Origin: Candidatus Methylomirabilota bacterium
GTDB lineage: Bacteria; Methylomirabilota; Methylomirabilia; Methylomirabilales; 2-02-FULL-66-22
Direction of reading: 5' to 3'
Length of the DNA stretch: 42,093 nucleotides
NCBI GenBank assembly: GCA_026387775.1
Contig: JAPLLC010000013.1
Coordinates: 1-42,093 of the forward strand
In this document: positions 32,991 to 40,987 of the stretch, piece after piece
How the letters are laid out: every line of letters starts with the position of its first letter
Position numbering within the stretch: the first letter of the stretch is position 1
The notes under the pieces: generated by a model
Databases searched by the model: none
Seen by the model: the letters and a program-made list of their open reading frames with translations, nothing else
What the model was told of the DNA's origin: nothing
Made by a program: the position numbers and the translations under genes

Positions 32991-34571
32991 ATGCCTTTTG
33001 ACATTCTCCTGAAGAATGGAAGAATCATCGACGGAAAGGGGAACCCCTGGTTTCGAGGAGACGTCGCCGTCACGGACGGCCGGATCCAGGCAGTGAGGCC
33101 TCGCATCCAGGGGGAAGCGCGCGAAGAACTGGATGTCAGCCAGTATGTCGTGTGCCCAGGATTCATCGATGCGCACACGCATTCCGACTACGTGTTTTTC
33201 GTTGATCCCACAGCGCAAAGCAAGGTGCGTCAGGGGATCACCACCGAGGTGATCGGGAATTGTGGGATGAGCGGGGCCCCCTATTTCGGGGGGGCGAAGG
33301 AGAAATTCACCTCGGCGCCGGGGGGGTTCGTCCCGTTCTGGGAATCCATTCCGGAATACCTTGAAGCGCTTGCAAAACAGCCGAAGACGATCAATCTCGC
33401 GCTGTTGATCGGGCACGGCACCCTCCGCGCGGCCTTCGTGGGTCACGAGGATAGGCCGCCCACGCCTGACGAACTCACCCGGATGAAGGCATGCCTGTCC
33501 GAGGGCCTCCAGGCGGGTGCTGTGGGGCTCTCAACCGGGTTATACTTTGCCCCAGGCTCCTTCGCCTCGGAGGAGGAGCTTGTGGAGCTGGCAGGCATCG
33601 CCGGCCGCCATGGAACGGTCGTGACCAGCCACATCCGGGACGAGGGAAGCCGGTCCGTCGGGTTCATTCCCGCCGTTCTGGAAATCATCCGCATCGGCCG
33701 CAAGGCACGGGTCCCTGTCCAGATCTCGCACATCAAGGCCTTTGGCCCCGACACCTGGCATACATCCGGTGAGGTGTTACGGATACTCGAGGCGGCTCGG
33801 ATTGAAGGGGTCGATGTCACCTGTGATCAGTATCCCTACGACACGACGGGCGGCGGGCTGGCCGCCGATACGCTGCCGTATTCGTTTCAAAGCGGCAAGA
33901 CTCCGAAGCAGATCTCCGAGGCGTTGCGGAAGCCTGACGTCCGGGAAGCCATCAAAGAAGCGGTTGCGACAAACATCCAGAAACGAGGGGGGCCCAGCGT
34001 CCTCACCATTGCGACGTACCCCGCTGACCCCAGGCTGGAAGGCCATACCCTGCAGGAGATATGCGATTCCCGCAAGAAGGATCCGGCCGAGGTGGTGATG
34101 GACATGCTCAGTGAGGGCTATGAAGCCAAGTGGAACTGTAGATCCCTGAGTCAAGAGGACGTGGATGCCTTCCTGAAATATCCGGCGACCATGATCGGCA
34201 GCGACGGTTCCTCTCTTTCTACTGTAGGTCCTCTCTCGCACGGCAACCCGCATCCGAGAAACTTCGGCGCGTTTCCCAGGGTCATCAACGAATATGTGAG
34301 ACAGCGGGCTGTCCTGCGACTCGAAGATGCGATACGGAAGATGACCTCGTTGCCGGCCCAGCGTTTTTCTCTGACGGATCGGGGAACCCTTGCGGAGGGG
34401 ATGTGGGCAGATATCGTGATGCTGGATGTGGACGCCGTTCGAGATGCGACCTTTGAGCATCCCAAGCAGTATCCAACCGGGATCCCCTACGTGATGGTCA
34501 ATGGGGTATGGGTGATCAAGGACAACGAGTTCACCCGGAACCTGCCGGGGGGGCTGGCTCGAAGGAGATGA
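32991..34571 (+). CDS. D-aminoacylase-like amidohydrolase (N-acyl-D-amino-acid deacylase family)
   Basis: The 526-residue protein starts MPFDILLKNGRIIDGKGNPW, standard for metal-dependent amidohydrolases. It has the metal-binding HxH (FIDAHTHSDYVFF), GNCGMS with the family's metal-bridging Cys, and HIKAFGPDTWH. The C-terminal GTLAEGMWADIVMLD closes the composite beta-sandwich. Length fits D-aminoacylase and N-acyl-D-Asp/Glu deacylases, which hydrolyse N-acyl-D-amino acids in the cytoplasm. It follows the peptide-type ABC genes, so it may process the imported compound, though the intervening repeat element makes co-transcription uncertain. Confidence 0.9.
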   Translation: MPFDILLKNGRIIDGKGNPWFRGDVAVTDGRIQAVRPRIQGEAREELDVSQYVVCPGFIDAHTHSDYVFFVDPTAQSKVRQGITTEVIGNCGMSGAPYFGGAKEKFTSAPGGFVPFWESIPEYLEALAKQPKTINLALLIGHGTLRAAFVGHEDRPPTPDELTRMKACLSEGLQAGAVGLSTGLYFAPGSFASEEELVELAGIAGRHGTVVTSHIRDEGSRSVGFIPAVLEIIRIGRKARVPVQISHIKAFGPDTWHTSGEVLRILEAARIEGVDVTCDQYPYDTTGGGLAADTLPYSFQSGKTPKQISEALRKPDVREAIKEAVATNIQKRGGPSVLTIATYPADPRLEGHTLQEICDSRKKDPAEVVMDMLSEGYEAKWNCRSLSQEDVDAFLKYPATMIGSDGSSLSTVGPLSHGNPHPRNFGAFPRVINEYVRQRAVLRLEDAIRKMTSLPAQRFSLTDRGTLAEGMWADIVMLDVDAVRDATFEHPKQYPTGIPYVMVNGVWVIKDNEFTRNLPGGLARRR

Positions 34572-34901
34572 ACTCTTTGGCGATCTTTTCGAATTCCGCG
34601 CGGAAATGATTCCTGCGGCCTGACCAAGGGACGCACGCGGGATAGGATTAGGATATCTCCCTTGCAGTCGTCGTACCCATCGGCGACCATCCCAAGGCCG
34701 ATGGACGGTGCCTCCCCTCCCATCGATCCTCCCCGCGTGAGCTGCCTCCAAGAAATCGCTTGATTGTACCGGGTCCCAGGATAGACTGGCGCCCAGCATG
34801 GGTGCGTCTCAACGCCGGTGCGCCGACGAAGATCCTCTCCCTGCTTCGGCGCGCGCTTTTCGTCCGAGCGACGCCCTGATCGCGCACGAGGAGCAGCCTA
34901 T
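34572..34901. other. Noncoding gap before a permease relic
   Basis: This 330-base stretch shows no ribosome-site-led frame or recognisable domain. The minus-strand frames crossing it (for example 34648-34887) are unsupported. It probably represents scrambled DNA left by the deletion that removed the permease gene ending at 34964. Confidence 0.4.
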
Positions 34902-34964
34902 ATGGTCCTCTTGGTGCAGCGGCAGTTCATCCGGGGGCTCACCATCGGCGGGCTGAAGGGATAA
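34902..34964 (+). pseudogene. C-terminal relic of a MalG-type sugar ABC permease
   Basis: The 20-residue frame MVLLVQRQFIRGLTIGGLKG ends in a stop 8 bases before the histidine kinase. It matches the extreme C-terminus of MalG-type permeases, including the two intact ones here (LQKHLIKGLTAGAMKG and IQRALVQGITAGALKS). No upstream part of the permease survives. It implies that the downstream kinase/NtrC pair once followed a sugar ABC operon. Too short for the ORF track. Confidence 0.65.
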
Positions 34965-34972
34965 GTCTCGCC

Positions 34973-36496
34973 ATGCGAATCGCGACGCGCGTAACCCTCC
35001 TGCTGCTGCTTGCCGTCGCCTTGGTAATGGCCGGATTTGCCATCCTTCGCAATCACCAGGAACGGCAGCGGCTGGTCGGTGAGGTACAACAGGAAGCCCT
35101 GGTCCTCGCCAGCGCGATCAAGCTGGTGGTGGAGCACGCCCGGCGAGACCGTCGGCCGCAGGACATCCAGCAGATGCTCGCCGAGATGGTGCAAGAACAA
35201 TATCCCATCGACCGGGTTCGGATCTATGACCGCCGGCTGGAAGAAACCGCCAGCGCGAGCTCCGAGGCGGCGGCTCCCCCCGGCGTGCCCCGGGAGGAGA
35301 TCGCCTCCGTCCTGGAGAGCGGTCGAAACCTCGTGCGGTATCTCGACAGTCCCACGCGGCCCGTTGTGTATGTCATCCTGCCCTTGCGCGGTCGTCGAGG
35401 AGAGGCCGTCGGCGTCCTGGAGGTCGTCCAGGCGGCCTCGCGGGTCCGGCGGGAAATCTCCGAGGCCGCCCGCGAGAACATCCTGCGGATCAGTCTTCTC
35501 AGCCTTACCATTGTTCTGGTCATCTGGATGGCGGCTCGCGTGAGCATCCGCCGGCCACTGGACCGGCTGGTTCAGGCGACGCTGGCCTTTGGCCGCGGGG
35601 AGCTGGATCAACGCATCTCTCACCGACGGCGGGATGAGATCGGACAGCTGGCAACGGCGTTCAATCGCATGGCGGAAGAGCTTCAGCGGACCCAGGGAGA
35701 ACTCGTCGAGCAGGGGCAGACCCGGCTGGAGCTGGAGCGCCAGCTTCAACAGGGGCAGAAGCTGGCGGCGGTCGGCCGACTGGCGAGCGAGGTGGCGCAC
35801 GAGGTCGGGACCCCTCTCAATATCATCTCGGGACGCGCGGAGAGCATCCGGAAGGGGCTTCCCGCCGACCATCCGGCGGAACGACACGTCGCCACCATTC
35901 TTCGGCAGACCGAGCGAATCACGGGGAGTCTCCGCGAGCTCCTGGACTACACTCGACCTCGGCGACCCGCGGTCCGCCCTCATCCCGTCTGCCCGCTCCT
36001 GAGCCGGCTCGTCGAGCTGCTGGAGCCGTTGGCGCAGCGGCGTGGAGTCGAGCTGAGAATGCAGGTCGCCGCAGGCCTCCTGCCTATCCAGGCGGACGCG
36101 GATCTGTTCCAGCAGGCTCTCATGAATCTCGTGACGAACGCCCTCGATGCGACTCCGCCCGGCGGTCGGGTGCAGATCGTCGCAGCCGTCGACTCCGAGC
36201 CGGGCCCGGGGGCAGCCGAAGCCAGGCCGTCGGTCCGGCGTGGGGTCAGACCCGATCCCTGTGTGACCATTCTGGTGGAGGATGCGGGCGGGGGGATTCC
36301 GGCGCAACGCCTCGAGAGGATACTTGAGCCGTTCTTCTCCACGAAGGCTCCCGGTCGAGGAACCGGCCTCGGTCTCTCCATCGTCGAAGACATCGTCCGT
36401 GCCCATGGGGGCGCCATCGAGATCGCGAGTGCGGAGGGCCGCGGGACGACGGTTCTGCTGCACTGGCCCGCAGCGCCCGAGTCGGGAGAGGAATGA
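34973..36496 (+). CDS. NtrB-like membrane sensor histidine kinase
   Basis: The 507-residue kinase has TM1 at about 6-24, an extracytoplasmic sensor region to about 170, TM2 at about 171-190, HAMP to about 243, and a short coiled coil. The DHp H-box is ASEVAHEVGTPLN with phospho-acceptor His276. The ATPase domain has the N-box NLVTNALDATP, G1 VEDAGGGIP, and EPFFSTKAPGRGTGLGLS. It pairs with the sigma-54 response regulator 147 bases downstream. A repeat-bearing gap separates them. Its DHp and linker are clearly paralogous to the kinase at 40988. The signal is unknown, possibly sugar availability given the permease relic before it. Confidence 0.94.
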   Translation: MRIATRVTLLLLLAVALVMAGFAILRNHQERQRLVGEVQQEALVLASAIKLVVEHARRDRRPQDIQQMLAEMVQEQYPIDRVRIYDRRLEETASASSEAAAPPGVPREEIASVLESGRNLVRYLDSPTRPVVYVILPLRGRRGEAVGVLEVVQAASRVRREISEAARENILRISLLSLTIVLVIWMAARVSIRRPLDRLVQATLAFGRGELDQRISHRRRDEIGQLATAFNRMAEELQRTQGELVEQGQTRLELERQLQQGQKLAAVGRLASEVAHEVGTPLNIISGRAESIRKGLPADHPAERHVATILRQTERITGSLRELLDYTRPRRPAVRPHPVCPLLSRLVELLEPLAQRRGVELRMQVAAGLLPIQADADLFQQALMNLVTNALDATPPGGRVQIVAAVDSEPGPGAAEARPSVRRGVRPDPCVTILVEDAGGGIPAQRLERILEPFFSTKAPGRGTGLGLSIVEDIVRAHGGAIEIASAEGRGTTVLLHWPAAPESGEE

Positions 36497-36597
36497 CCAA
36501 TGCAAATTCCCAATGACCAATGACCAATGACCAATCCGAAACAGCTCGCCTAGCGAGCGTACTACCATTGGTCATTGGGAATTGGCCATTGGTTATT
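36492..36597. repeat. Foldback with CCAATGA heptamer repeats
   Basis: The left arm has tandem CCAATGA units (36510-36534) and the perfect 18-base segment AATTCCCAATGACCAATG (36505-36522). Its complement CATTGGTCATTGGGAATT lies at 36566-36583. Between them, GCTCGC/GCGAGC (36544-36549, 36553-36558) forms an inner hairpin. The unit sits between kinase and regulator genes and could form a large stem in the mRNA. Confidence 0.7.
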
Positions 36598-36643
36598 GAC
36601 GCTCGAGACGCCGCGATCCGCGCGGGGGGGGGAAGGAGGGGAG

Positions 36644-38032
36644 ATGGCTAGGGAGGTCGCCAAGGTCCTCGTGGTCGAAGACGATCGGGAGATGCTGGAG
36701 ATGGTCCGCGAGCACCTCGAGGGGGAAGGGTATACGGTGGTGGCGCTTGGCAGCGCGACCGAGGCGATGGCGATGCTTCGCCGGGAGTCCTGTGACGTCG
36801 TGGTGGCCGACCTGCGGATGCCTGACGGCGACGGGATGGAGGTGCTCCGGATTGCCCGCGAAACGCAAGGACAGGCCCTCACTATTCTCATCACCGCCTT
36901 CGGGACGATCGAGACCGCCATCCAGGCCATCCGGGAGGGAGCCTACGATTACCTCACCAAGCCGTTCGCCCTGGAGGAGATCAGCCTCCTCCTGACAAAG
37001 GGCCTGGAGGCTCGGCAACTGCGGGAAGAGAATCGGCGGCTCCGCGAGGAAGTGACCGACCGGTACCGATTCGACAATCTACTGGGGGCGAGCCCGGCCA
37101 TGCAGACCGTCTTCTCCCGCATCCGGCAGGCCGCGCCGAGCGATGTCAACGTCCTCATCACCGGCGAGAGCGGGACGGGGAAGGAGCTGGTGGCCAAGGC
37201 GCTGCATTTCAACAGCGCGCGGGCAAAGCGGCCCTTCGTCCCGATCAACTGCGCCGCCGTGCCGGCGGGACTCCTCGAGAGCGAACTGTTCGGGCATGTG
37301 AAAGGGGCCTTCACCGGGGCCGTGGGAGGCCGGCGGGGCCTGTTCCGGGAAGCCAATGGCGGTACGCTGTTTCTCGACGAGATCGGCGACATGGCGCCGG
37401 AGCTCCAGGCCAAACTGCTCCGGACGATCGAGGACCGGACCGTGCGCCCGGTGGGAAGCGACGAGAGCCTCCCCCTGGATGTCCGGCTGGTCGCGGCCAC
37501 CAACCAGGACCTCCCTGCCCGCATCCGGGAAGGCCGGTTTCGCGAGGACCTCTACTATCGGCTCGCAGTCATTCCCATCCATCTTCCCCCCCTGCGCGAG
37601 CGGAAAGACGACCTCCCGCTCCTGGCGGAACACTTTCTCCGTCGTGCCACCGTCGCGGCGAACAAGTCCATCGGCGGCTTCACCCCTGACGCCATGGCCG
37701 CGCTGCTCAGACATCCATGGCCGGGAAACGTCCGCGAGCTAGAGAACGTGGTGCAGCGGGCCGTGACGCTCACGGCCGAGGGCCGAGTGCTCCCGGATGC
37801 GCTGTTGCTGGAGCTTGCCGCTTCCCCCCGGCAAGCCGTGTCTCTTGGCCAGATGGCCGGGCGACCCACCCTGCGCGCCCTGGCGGCCGAATACGTTTCC
37901 CTCATCCTCCAGGAAACCGGCGGAGACAAGGCCAGGGCGGCGGGGGTCCTCGGAATCAGCAGGCGGACCCTCTATCGGTGGGATCGCCAGCCGGAAAACC
38001 GTGACAGCGTGTCACAAACCGAGACAGACTGA
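36644..38032 (+). CDS. NtrC-family sigma-54-dependent response regulator
   Basis: ATG 36644 follows AAGGAGGGGAG and gives 462 residues; the track start lies in the foldback. The receiver domain (residues 5-115) has acidic VEDD and phospho-acceptor Asp56 in ADLRMPDGD, with Lys in LTKPF. The AAA+ domain has Walker A GESGTGKE (174-181), the sigma-54-contact loop GAFTGA (221-226) and Walker B LFLDEIG. The Fis-type helix-turn-helix reads GDKARAAGVLGISRRTLYRW. It should activate sigma-54 promoters when phosphorylated by the kinase at 34973. A GTGACA-GCG-TGTCAC palindrome in its last codons might be a binding site. Confidence 0.96.
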   Translation: MAREVAKVLVVEDDREMLEMVREHLEGEGYTVVALGSATEAMAMLRRESCDVVVADLRMPDGDGMEVLRIARETQGQALTILITAFGTIETAIQAIREGAYDYLTKPFALEEISLLLTKGLEARQLREENRRLREEVTDRYRFDNLLGASPAMQTVFSRIRQAAPSDVNVLITGESGTGKELVAKALHFNSARAKRPFVPINCAAVPAGLLESELFGHVKGAFTGAVGGRRGLFREANGGTLFLDEIGDMAPELQAKLLRTIEDRTVRPVGSDESLPLDVRLVAATNQDLPARIREGRFREDLYYRLAVIPIHLPPLRERKDDLPLLAEHFLRRATVAANKSIGGFTPDAMAALLRHPWPGNVRELENVVQRAVTLTAEGRVLPDALLLELAASPRQAVSLGQMAGRPTLRALAAEYVSLILQETGGDKARAAGVLGISRRTLYRWDRQPENRDSVSQTETD

Positions 38033-38207
38033 CACAGGCGTGATTTTGTAAGGGTTTCCTTCCTTCCTGCGCCAATCCTTTTCGTTCCAGGCTGACAACG
38101 CTTCTCTCTCGCAGACGCCGTCCAGGCCGTGCCGGATGCCTGGGGCGGTCCGGTAACTCCTCGTGCCTACGAGGCTTGACACGGTTCGCGCGCTTCTCGG
38201 ATGTCGC

Positions 38208-38223
38208 TGGCATTCCCCTTGCT
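38208..38223 (+). promoter_or_regulatory. Candidate sigma-54 (-24/-12) promoter before the receiver-treZ pair
   Basis: TGGCATTCCCCTTGCT matches the sigma-54 pattern TGGCAC-N5-TTGC, with GG and GC at the right spacing. It lies just downstream of a sigma-54 activator gene. A caveat is that the predicted transcription start (about 38234) falls only 2 bases before the ATG at 38236, so the message would be nearly leaderless and the GGAGG site lost. It may be coincidental. Confidence 0.4.
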
Positions 38224-38235
38224 CTTAGGAGGGGG

Positions 38236-38658
38236 ATGGGCGAATTCAAGGGAGCATTCATCACGACGAAACCGACGAAGATCTTGCTGGTCGAGGACGA
38301 CAAAGAGATGCGAGATCTCCTCGCAGAGGTGCTCAAGGTCGAGGGGTGCGATATCGCCGAGGCGGCCGATGGTGCGGAAGGCCTCCTCTGTCTTCATCGA
38401 GAGAGCTTCGACGCCATCATCCTGGACAAGAATATGCCCGGGCTGAGTGGCCTGGACCTGTTGCCGGGGATCCGGACGATCTGTCCTCGGACCCCCGTCA
38501 TCCTCATCACGGCGTTTGGGGACGCGCAGGCGTACCTGGATGCCAGGCAGAAGGGCGCGTTCGAGTTTCTCTTCAAGCCTTTCCGTATGGAGGATCTCGT
38601 TGCCGTGCTCCGCCAGGCGCTGGCCTCTCAGGGGTCGCCGGCAGGGCCGAGAGCGTGA
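38236..38658 (+). CDS. Stand-alone response-regulator receiver domain
   Basis: ATG 38236 follows AGGAGGGGG; the track's TTG start 60 bases earlier is less likely. The 140-residue protein is a single CheY-like domain: KILLVEDDKEMRD, phospho-acceptor Asp64 in LDKNMPGLSG, Thr/Ala switch in LITAFGD, and Lys in FLFKPFR. There is no output domain, so it is a phosphorelay intermediate or protein-binding regulator. Its stop overlaps the GTG start of treZ (GTGA), so the two are co-translated. It is a clear paralog of the receiver at 40585. Confidence 0.93.
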   Translation: MGEFKGAFITTKPTKILLVEDDKEMRDLLAEVLKVEGCDIAEAADGAEGLLCLHRESFDAIILDKNMPGLSGLDLLPGIRTICPRTPVILITAFGDAQAYLDARQKGAFEFLFKPFRMEDLVAVLRQALASQGSPAGPRA

Positions 38659-40544
38659 CCGTGGCCGGCAAGCGCCACCTGGAGCCGTGCGCGAATGGGG
38701 CGCGAAGATTGGGGGCCGTGCCATGCCCGGAGGCAGGGGTGGAGTTCTGCGTATGGGCTCCCCGCTGCCGGCAGGTCACGCTAGAGATCGTCGATCCCGA
38801 GCGAACCATGCTCCCGCTTCGACGGATGGAGGGGGGCTACTTCATCGGCACGGCGCAGGGCGGGGCCGGCGTGCGCTATCACTATCTTCTCGACGGGACG
38901 AGGCGCCGACCCGATCCGGCGGCCCGGGCCTTGCCGGATGGAGTGGACGGCCCGTCCGAGGTGGTGGACACATCGGCGCTTCCGCGGGCCGACACTTCGT
39001 GGCGAGGCGTGCCATTGCGAGACATGGTGATCTACGAGATCCATCTAGGGACCTTCACTCCCGAGGGGACCTTCGACGCCGTGATTCCCCGGCTAGAGGC
39101 GCTCCGGGACCTCGGCATCACGGCCATCGAACTGATGCCGGTGGCGAGCTTTCCCGGAGCGCGCAACTGGGGCTATGACGGGGTAGGGCTCTTCGCGCCC
39201 CAGCGCACCTATGGTGGTCCGGCCGGTCTGCAGCGTCTGGTGAATGCCTGTCACGCGCAGGGCGTGGCGGTGATTCTCGATGTGGTTTACAACCACCTCG
39301 GCCCCGAAGGAAACTACCTGGCCGAATTCGGTCCCTATTTCACCGATCGGTACAAGACCCCCTGGGGGCCGGCAATGAACTTCGACGGCGAGGGGTCTCG
39401 GGGCGTCCGCGATTTTGTCATCGGCAACGCCCTGTATTGGGTCCGGGAATACCACATCGATGGCCTCCGCCTGGATGCGGTCCACGGGATCTTTGACGCA
39501 TCCCCGATCCACATTCTTCGCGAGCTGAACGAAGCCGTACAGGCGGCCGCGCTCGAGCTGGGCCGCAGCGTGCCGGTGATCGCGGAAAGCGACCTCAACG
39601 ACCGGCGCGTGATCGATCCGGTCGACCGAGGCGGCTACGGCCTCGCGGGCCAGTGGCACGACGATTTTCATCACTGCCTCCACACGCTCCTCACCGGCGA
39701 GAGGAGCGGGTATTACGCGGACTTCGGCTCCCTCGATCAGCTGGCCAAGGCCTACACCGACGGCTTCGTGTACGATGGCAACTTCTCGGCCTACCGCGGG
39801 CGGCACCATGGGACGACGACGAGGGACCTCCCGGGAGAGCATTTCGTCGTGTGCGCACAGAATCACGATCAGGTAGGCAATCGGGCCCGGGGGGAGCGGC
39901 TGGGTACCCTGACGAATCTCGAAGGTCAGAAGCTCGCCGCTACGGCCGTCCTCCTTTCTCCTTTCGTCCCGCTTGTGTTCATGGGAGAGGAGTACGGGGA
40001 TCCCGCCCCCTTCCTCTTCTTCACCGACTTCGAGGATCCTGCCCTCCGCGAGGCCGTGAGCCGGGGGCGCCGCGAAGAATTCGCGGCCTTCGCATGGGAA
40101 GGAGAGACTCTCGACCCCCAGCATCGCGCGAGTTTCGACCGTTCCAGGCTGATCTGGGCCTGTCAGCAGCGGGAACCGCATCGCTGGTTGCGGGAGTACT
40201 ACCGGACTCTCCTGACCCTACGACGTCGACATCCGATGCTCGGCATTGGAGAGAAGAGGAATCTGAGGGTACGGGTACTCGATGAACAGATCCTGGTCGT
40301 CCTACGGAAGAGAGAGCCACGAGAAGCGACTCTCATAATTCTGTGTTTCGGTCTCGAGGACTGCGGTGTGCGCCTGGAAATACCACCGGGATCGTGGCGC
40401 CGCCTCTTGGACAGCGCAGACAAGCGGTTCGGGGGGAGCGGGGCCCAAAGTCCGCGCCTGCTCCGTGCCGGCAGTGACGGCCGGACAGACTTCGCGGCGC
40501 GCGCCAGGGGAGCCACGCTCTATCTCCTGGAGTCGACAGACTGA
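38655..40544 (+). CDS. treZ: Malto-oligosyltrehalose trehalohydrolase (TreZ)
   Basis: The start is GTG 38655, overlapping the receiver stop, for 629 residues. The track's 732-residue frame includes about 100 residues of shadow. The N-terminal CBM48-like domain reads VEFCVWAPRCRQVTLEI. The GH13 catalytic domain follows, with YEIHLGTFTPEG, the nucleophile in HIDGLRLDAVH (Asp274), the acid/base in VIAESDLNDRR (Glu311), and QNHDQVGNR (Asp405). This is the TreZ pattern. TreZ releases trehalose from maltooligosyl-trehalose made by TreY, which is not in the window. Placement between two receivers is unusual and suggests stress-linked control. Confidence 0.92.
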   Translation: MTVAGKRHLEPCANGARRLGAVPCPEAGVEFCVWAPRCRQVTLEIVDPERTMLPLRRMEGGYFIGTAQGGAGVRYHYLLDGTRRRPDPAARALPDGVDGPSEVVDTSALPRADTSWRGVPLRDMVIYEIHLGTFTPEGTFDAVIPRLEALRDLGITAIELMPVASFPGARNWGYDGVGLFAPQRTYGGPAGLQRLVNACHAQGVAVILDVVYNHLGPEGNYLAEFGPYFTDRYKTPWGPAMNFDGEGSRGVRDFVIGNALYWVREYHIDGLRLDAVHGIFDASPIHILRELNEAVQAAALELGRSVPVIAESDLNDRRVIDPVDRGGYGLAGQWHDDFHHCLHTLLTGERSGYYADFGSLDQLAKAYTDGFVYDGNFSAYRGRHHGTTTRDLPGEHFVVCAQNHDQVGNRARGERLGTLTNLEGQKLAATAVLLSPFVPLVFMGEEYGDPAPFLFFTDFEDPALREAVSRGRREEFAAFAWEGETLDPQHRASFDRSRLIWACQQREPHRWLREYYRTLLTLRRRHPMLGIGEKRNLRVRVLDEQILVVLRKREPREATLIILCFGLEDCGVRLEIPPGSWRRLLDSADKRFGGSGAQSPRLLRAGSDGRTDFAARARGATLYLLESTD

Positions 40545-40584
40545 TATGGGTCGGTGAGGCGAGCGGTATGGGGGCGGAGGAGTG

Positions 40585-40977
40585 ATGGCCATGGAAAAGA
40601 CTGCGTGCATCTTGGTCGTGGATGACGACACGGAGATGAGGGCCCTGCTGCTGGATGTTCTACGGAAAGAAGGGTACGAGGTCGCCGAAGCCAAGGACGG
40701 GGCGGATGCAGTCATCGCCTTGCGGGCCCGGGAGTACGATCTTGTCCTCATCGACAAGAACATGCCGGGCCCCAGCGGGCTGGATCTGCTGCCCGGGCTC
40801 CGTCGGGTCTGCCCGGGCTCCCAGTTCATCATGATGACCGCCTATGGGGACGTCCCGTCCTATATGGAAGCGGTCGAAAAAGGGGCCGCGGAGTTCCTCT
40901 TCAAGCCCTTTCGCATGGAGGAGCTGAAGACCGCGATCGCGAAGGCGCTCGGCGCCAATCCGGCCCGGCAGGGGTAA
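40585..40977 (+). CDS. Stand-alone receiver domain, paralog of 38236
   Basis: ATG 40585 follows GGAGGAG, 40 bases after treZ, and gives 130 residues. The domain has ILVVDDDTEMR, phospho-acceptor Asp57 in LIDKNMPGPSG, MMTAYGD and FLFKPFRMEELK. It shares the DKNMPG, SGLDLLPG and FLFKPFRME blocks with the receiver before treZ, so the pair arose by duplication. It has no output domain. It precedes a histidine kinase by 10 bases, which is its probable phosphodonor. Confidence 0.93.
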   Translation: MAMEKTACILVVDDDTEMRALLLDVLRKEGYEVAEAKDGADAVIALRAREYDLVLIDKNMPGPSGLDLLPGLRRVCPGSQFIMMTAYGDVPSYMEAVEKGAAEFLFKPFRMEELKTAIAKALGANPARQG

Positions 40978-40987
40978 GGGGCGGACC

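Noticed and set aside
34898-36568. 556-residue minus-strand frame opposite the histidine kinase
   Set aside because: Antisense shadow of a gene with all kinase boxes; no recognisable domain or ribosome site.
38000-38020. GTGACA-GCG-TGTCAC palindrome at the end of the NtrC gene
   Set aside because: It is inside coding sequence and single; it could be an activator site but nothing distinguishes it from chance.
38346-38654. N-terminal extension of the treZ frame
   Set aside because: It overlaps the receiver gene in another frame; the GTG at 38655 with stop overlap is the better start.
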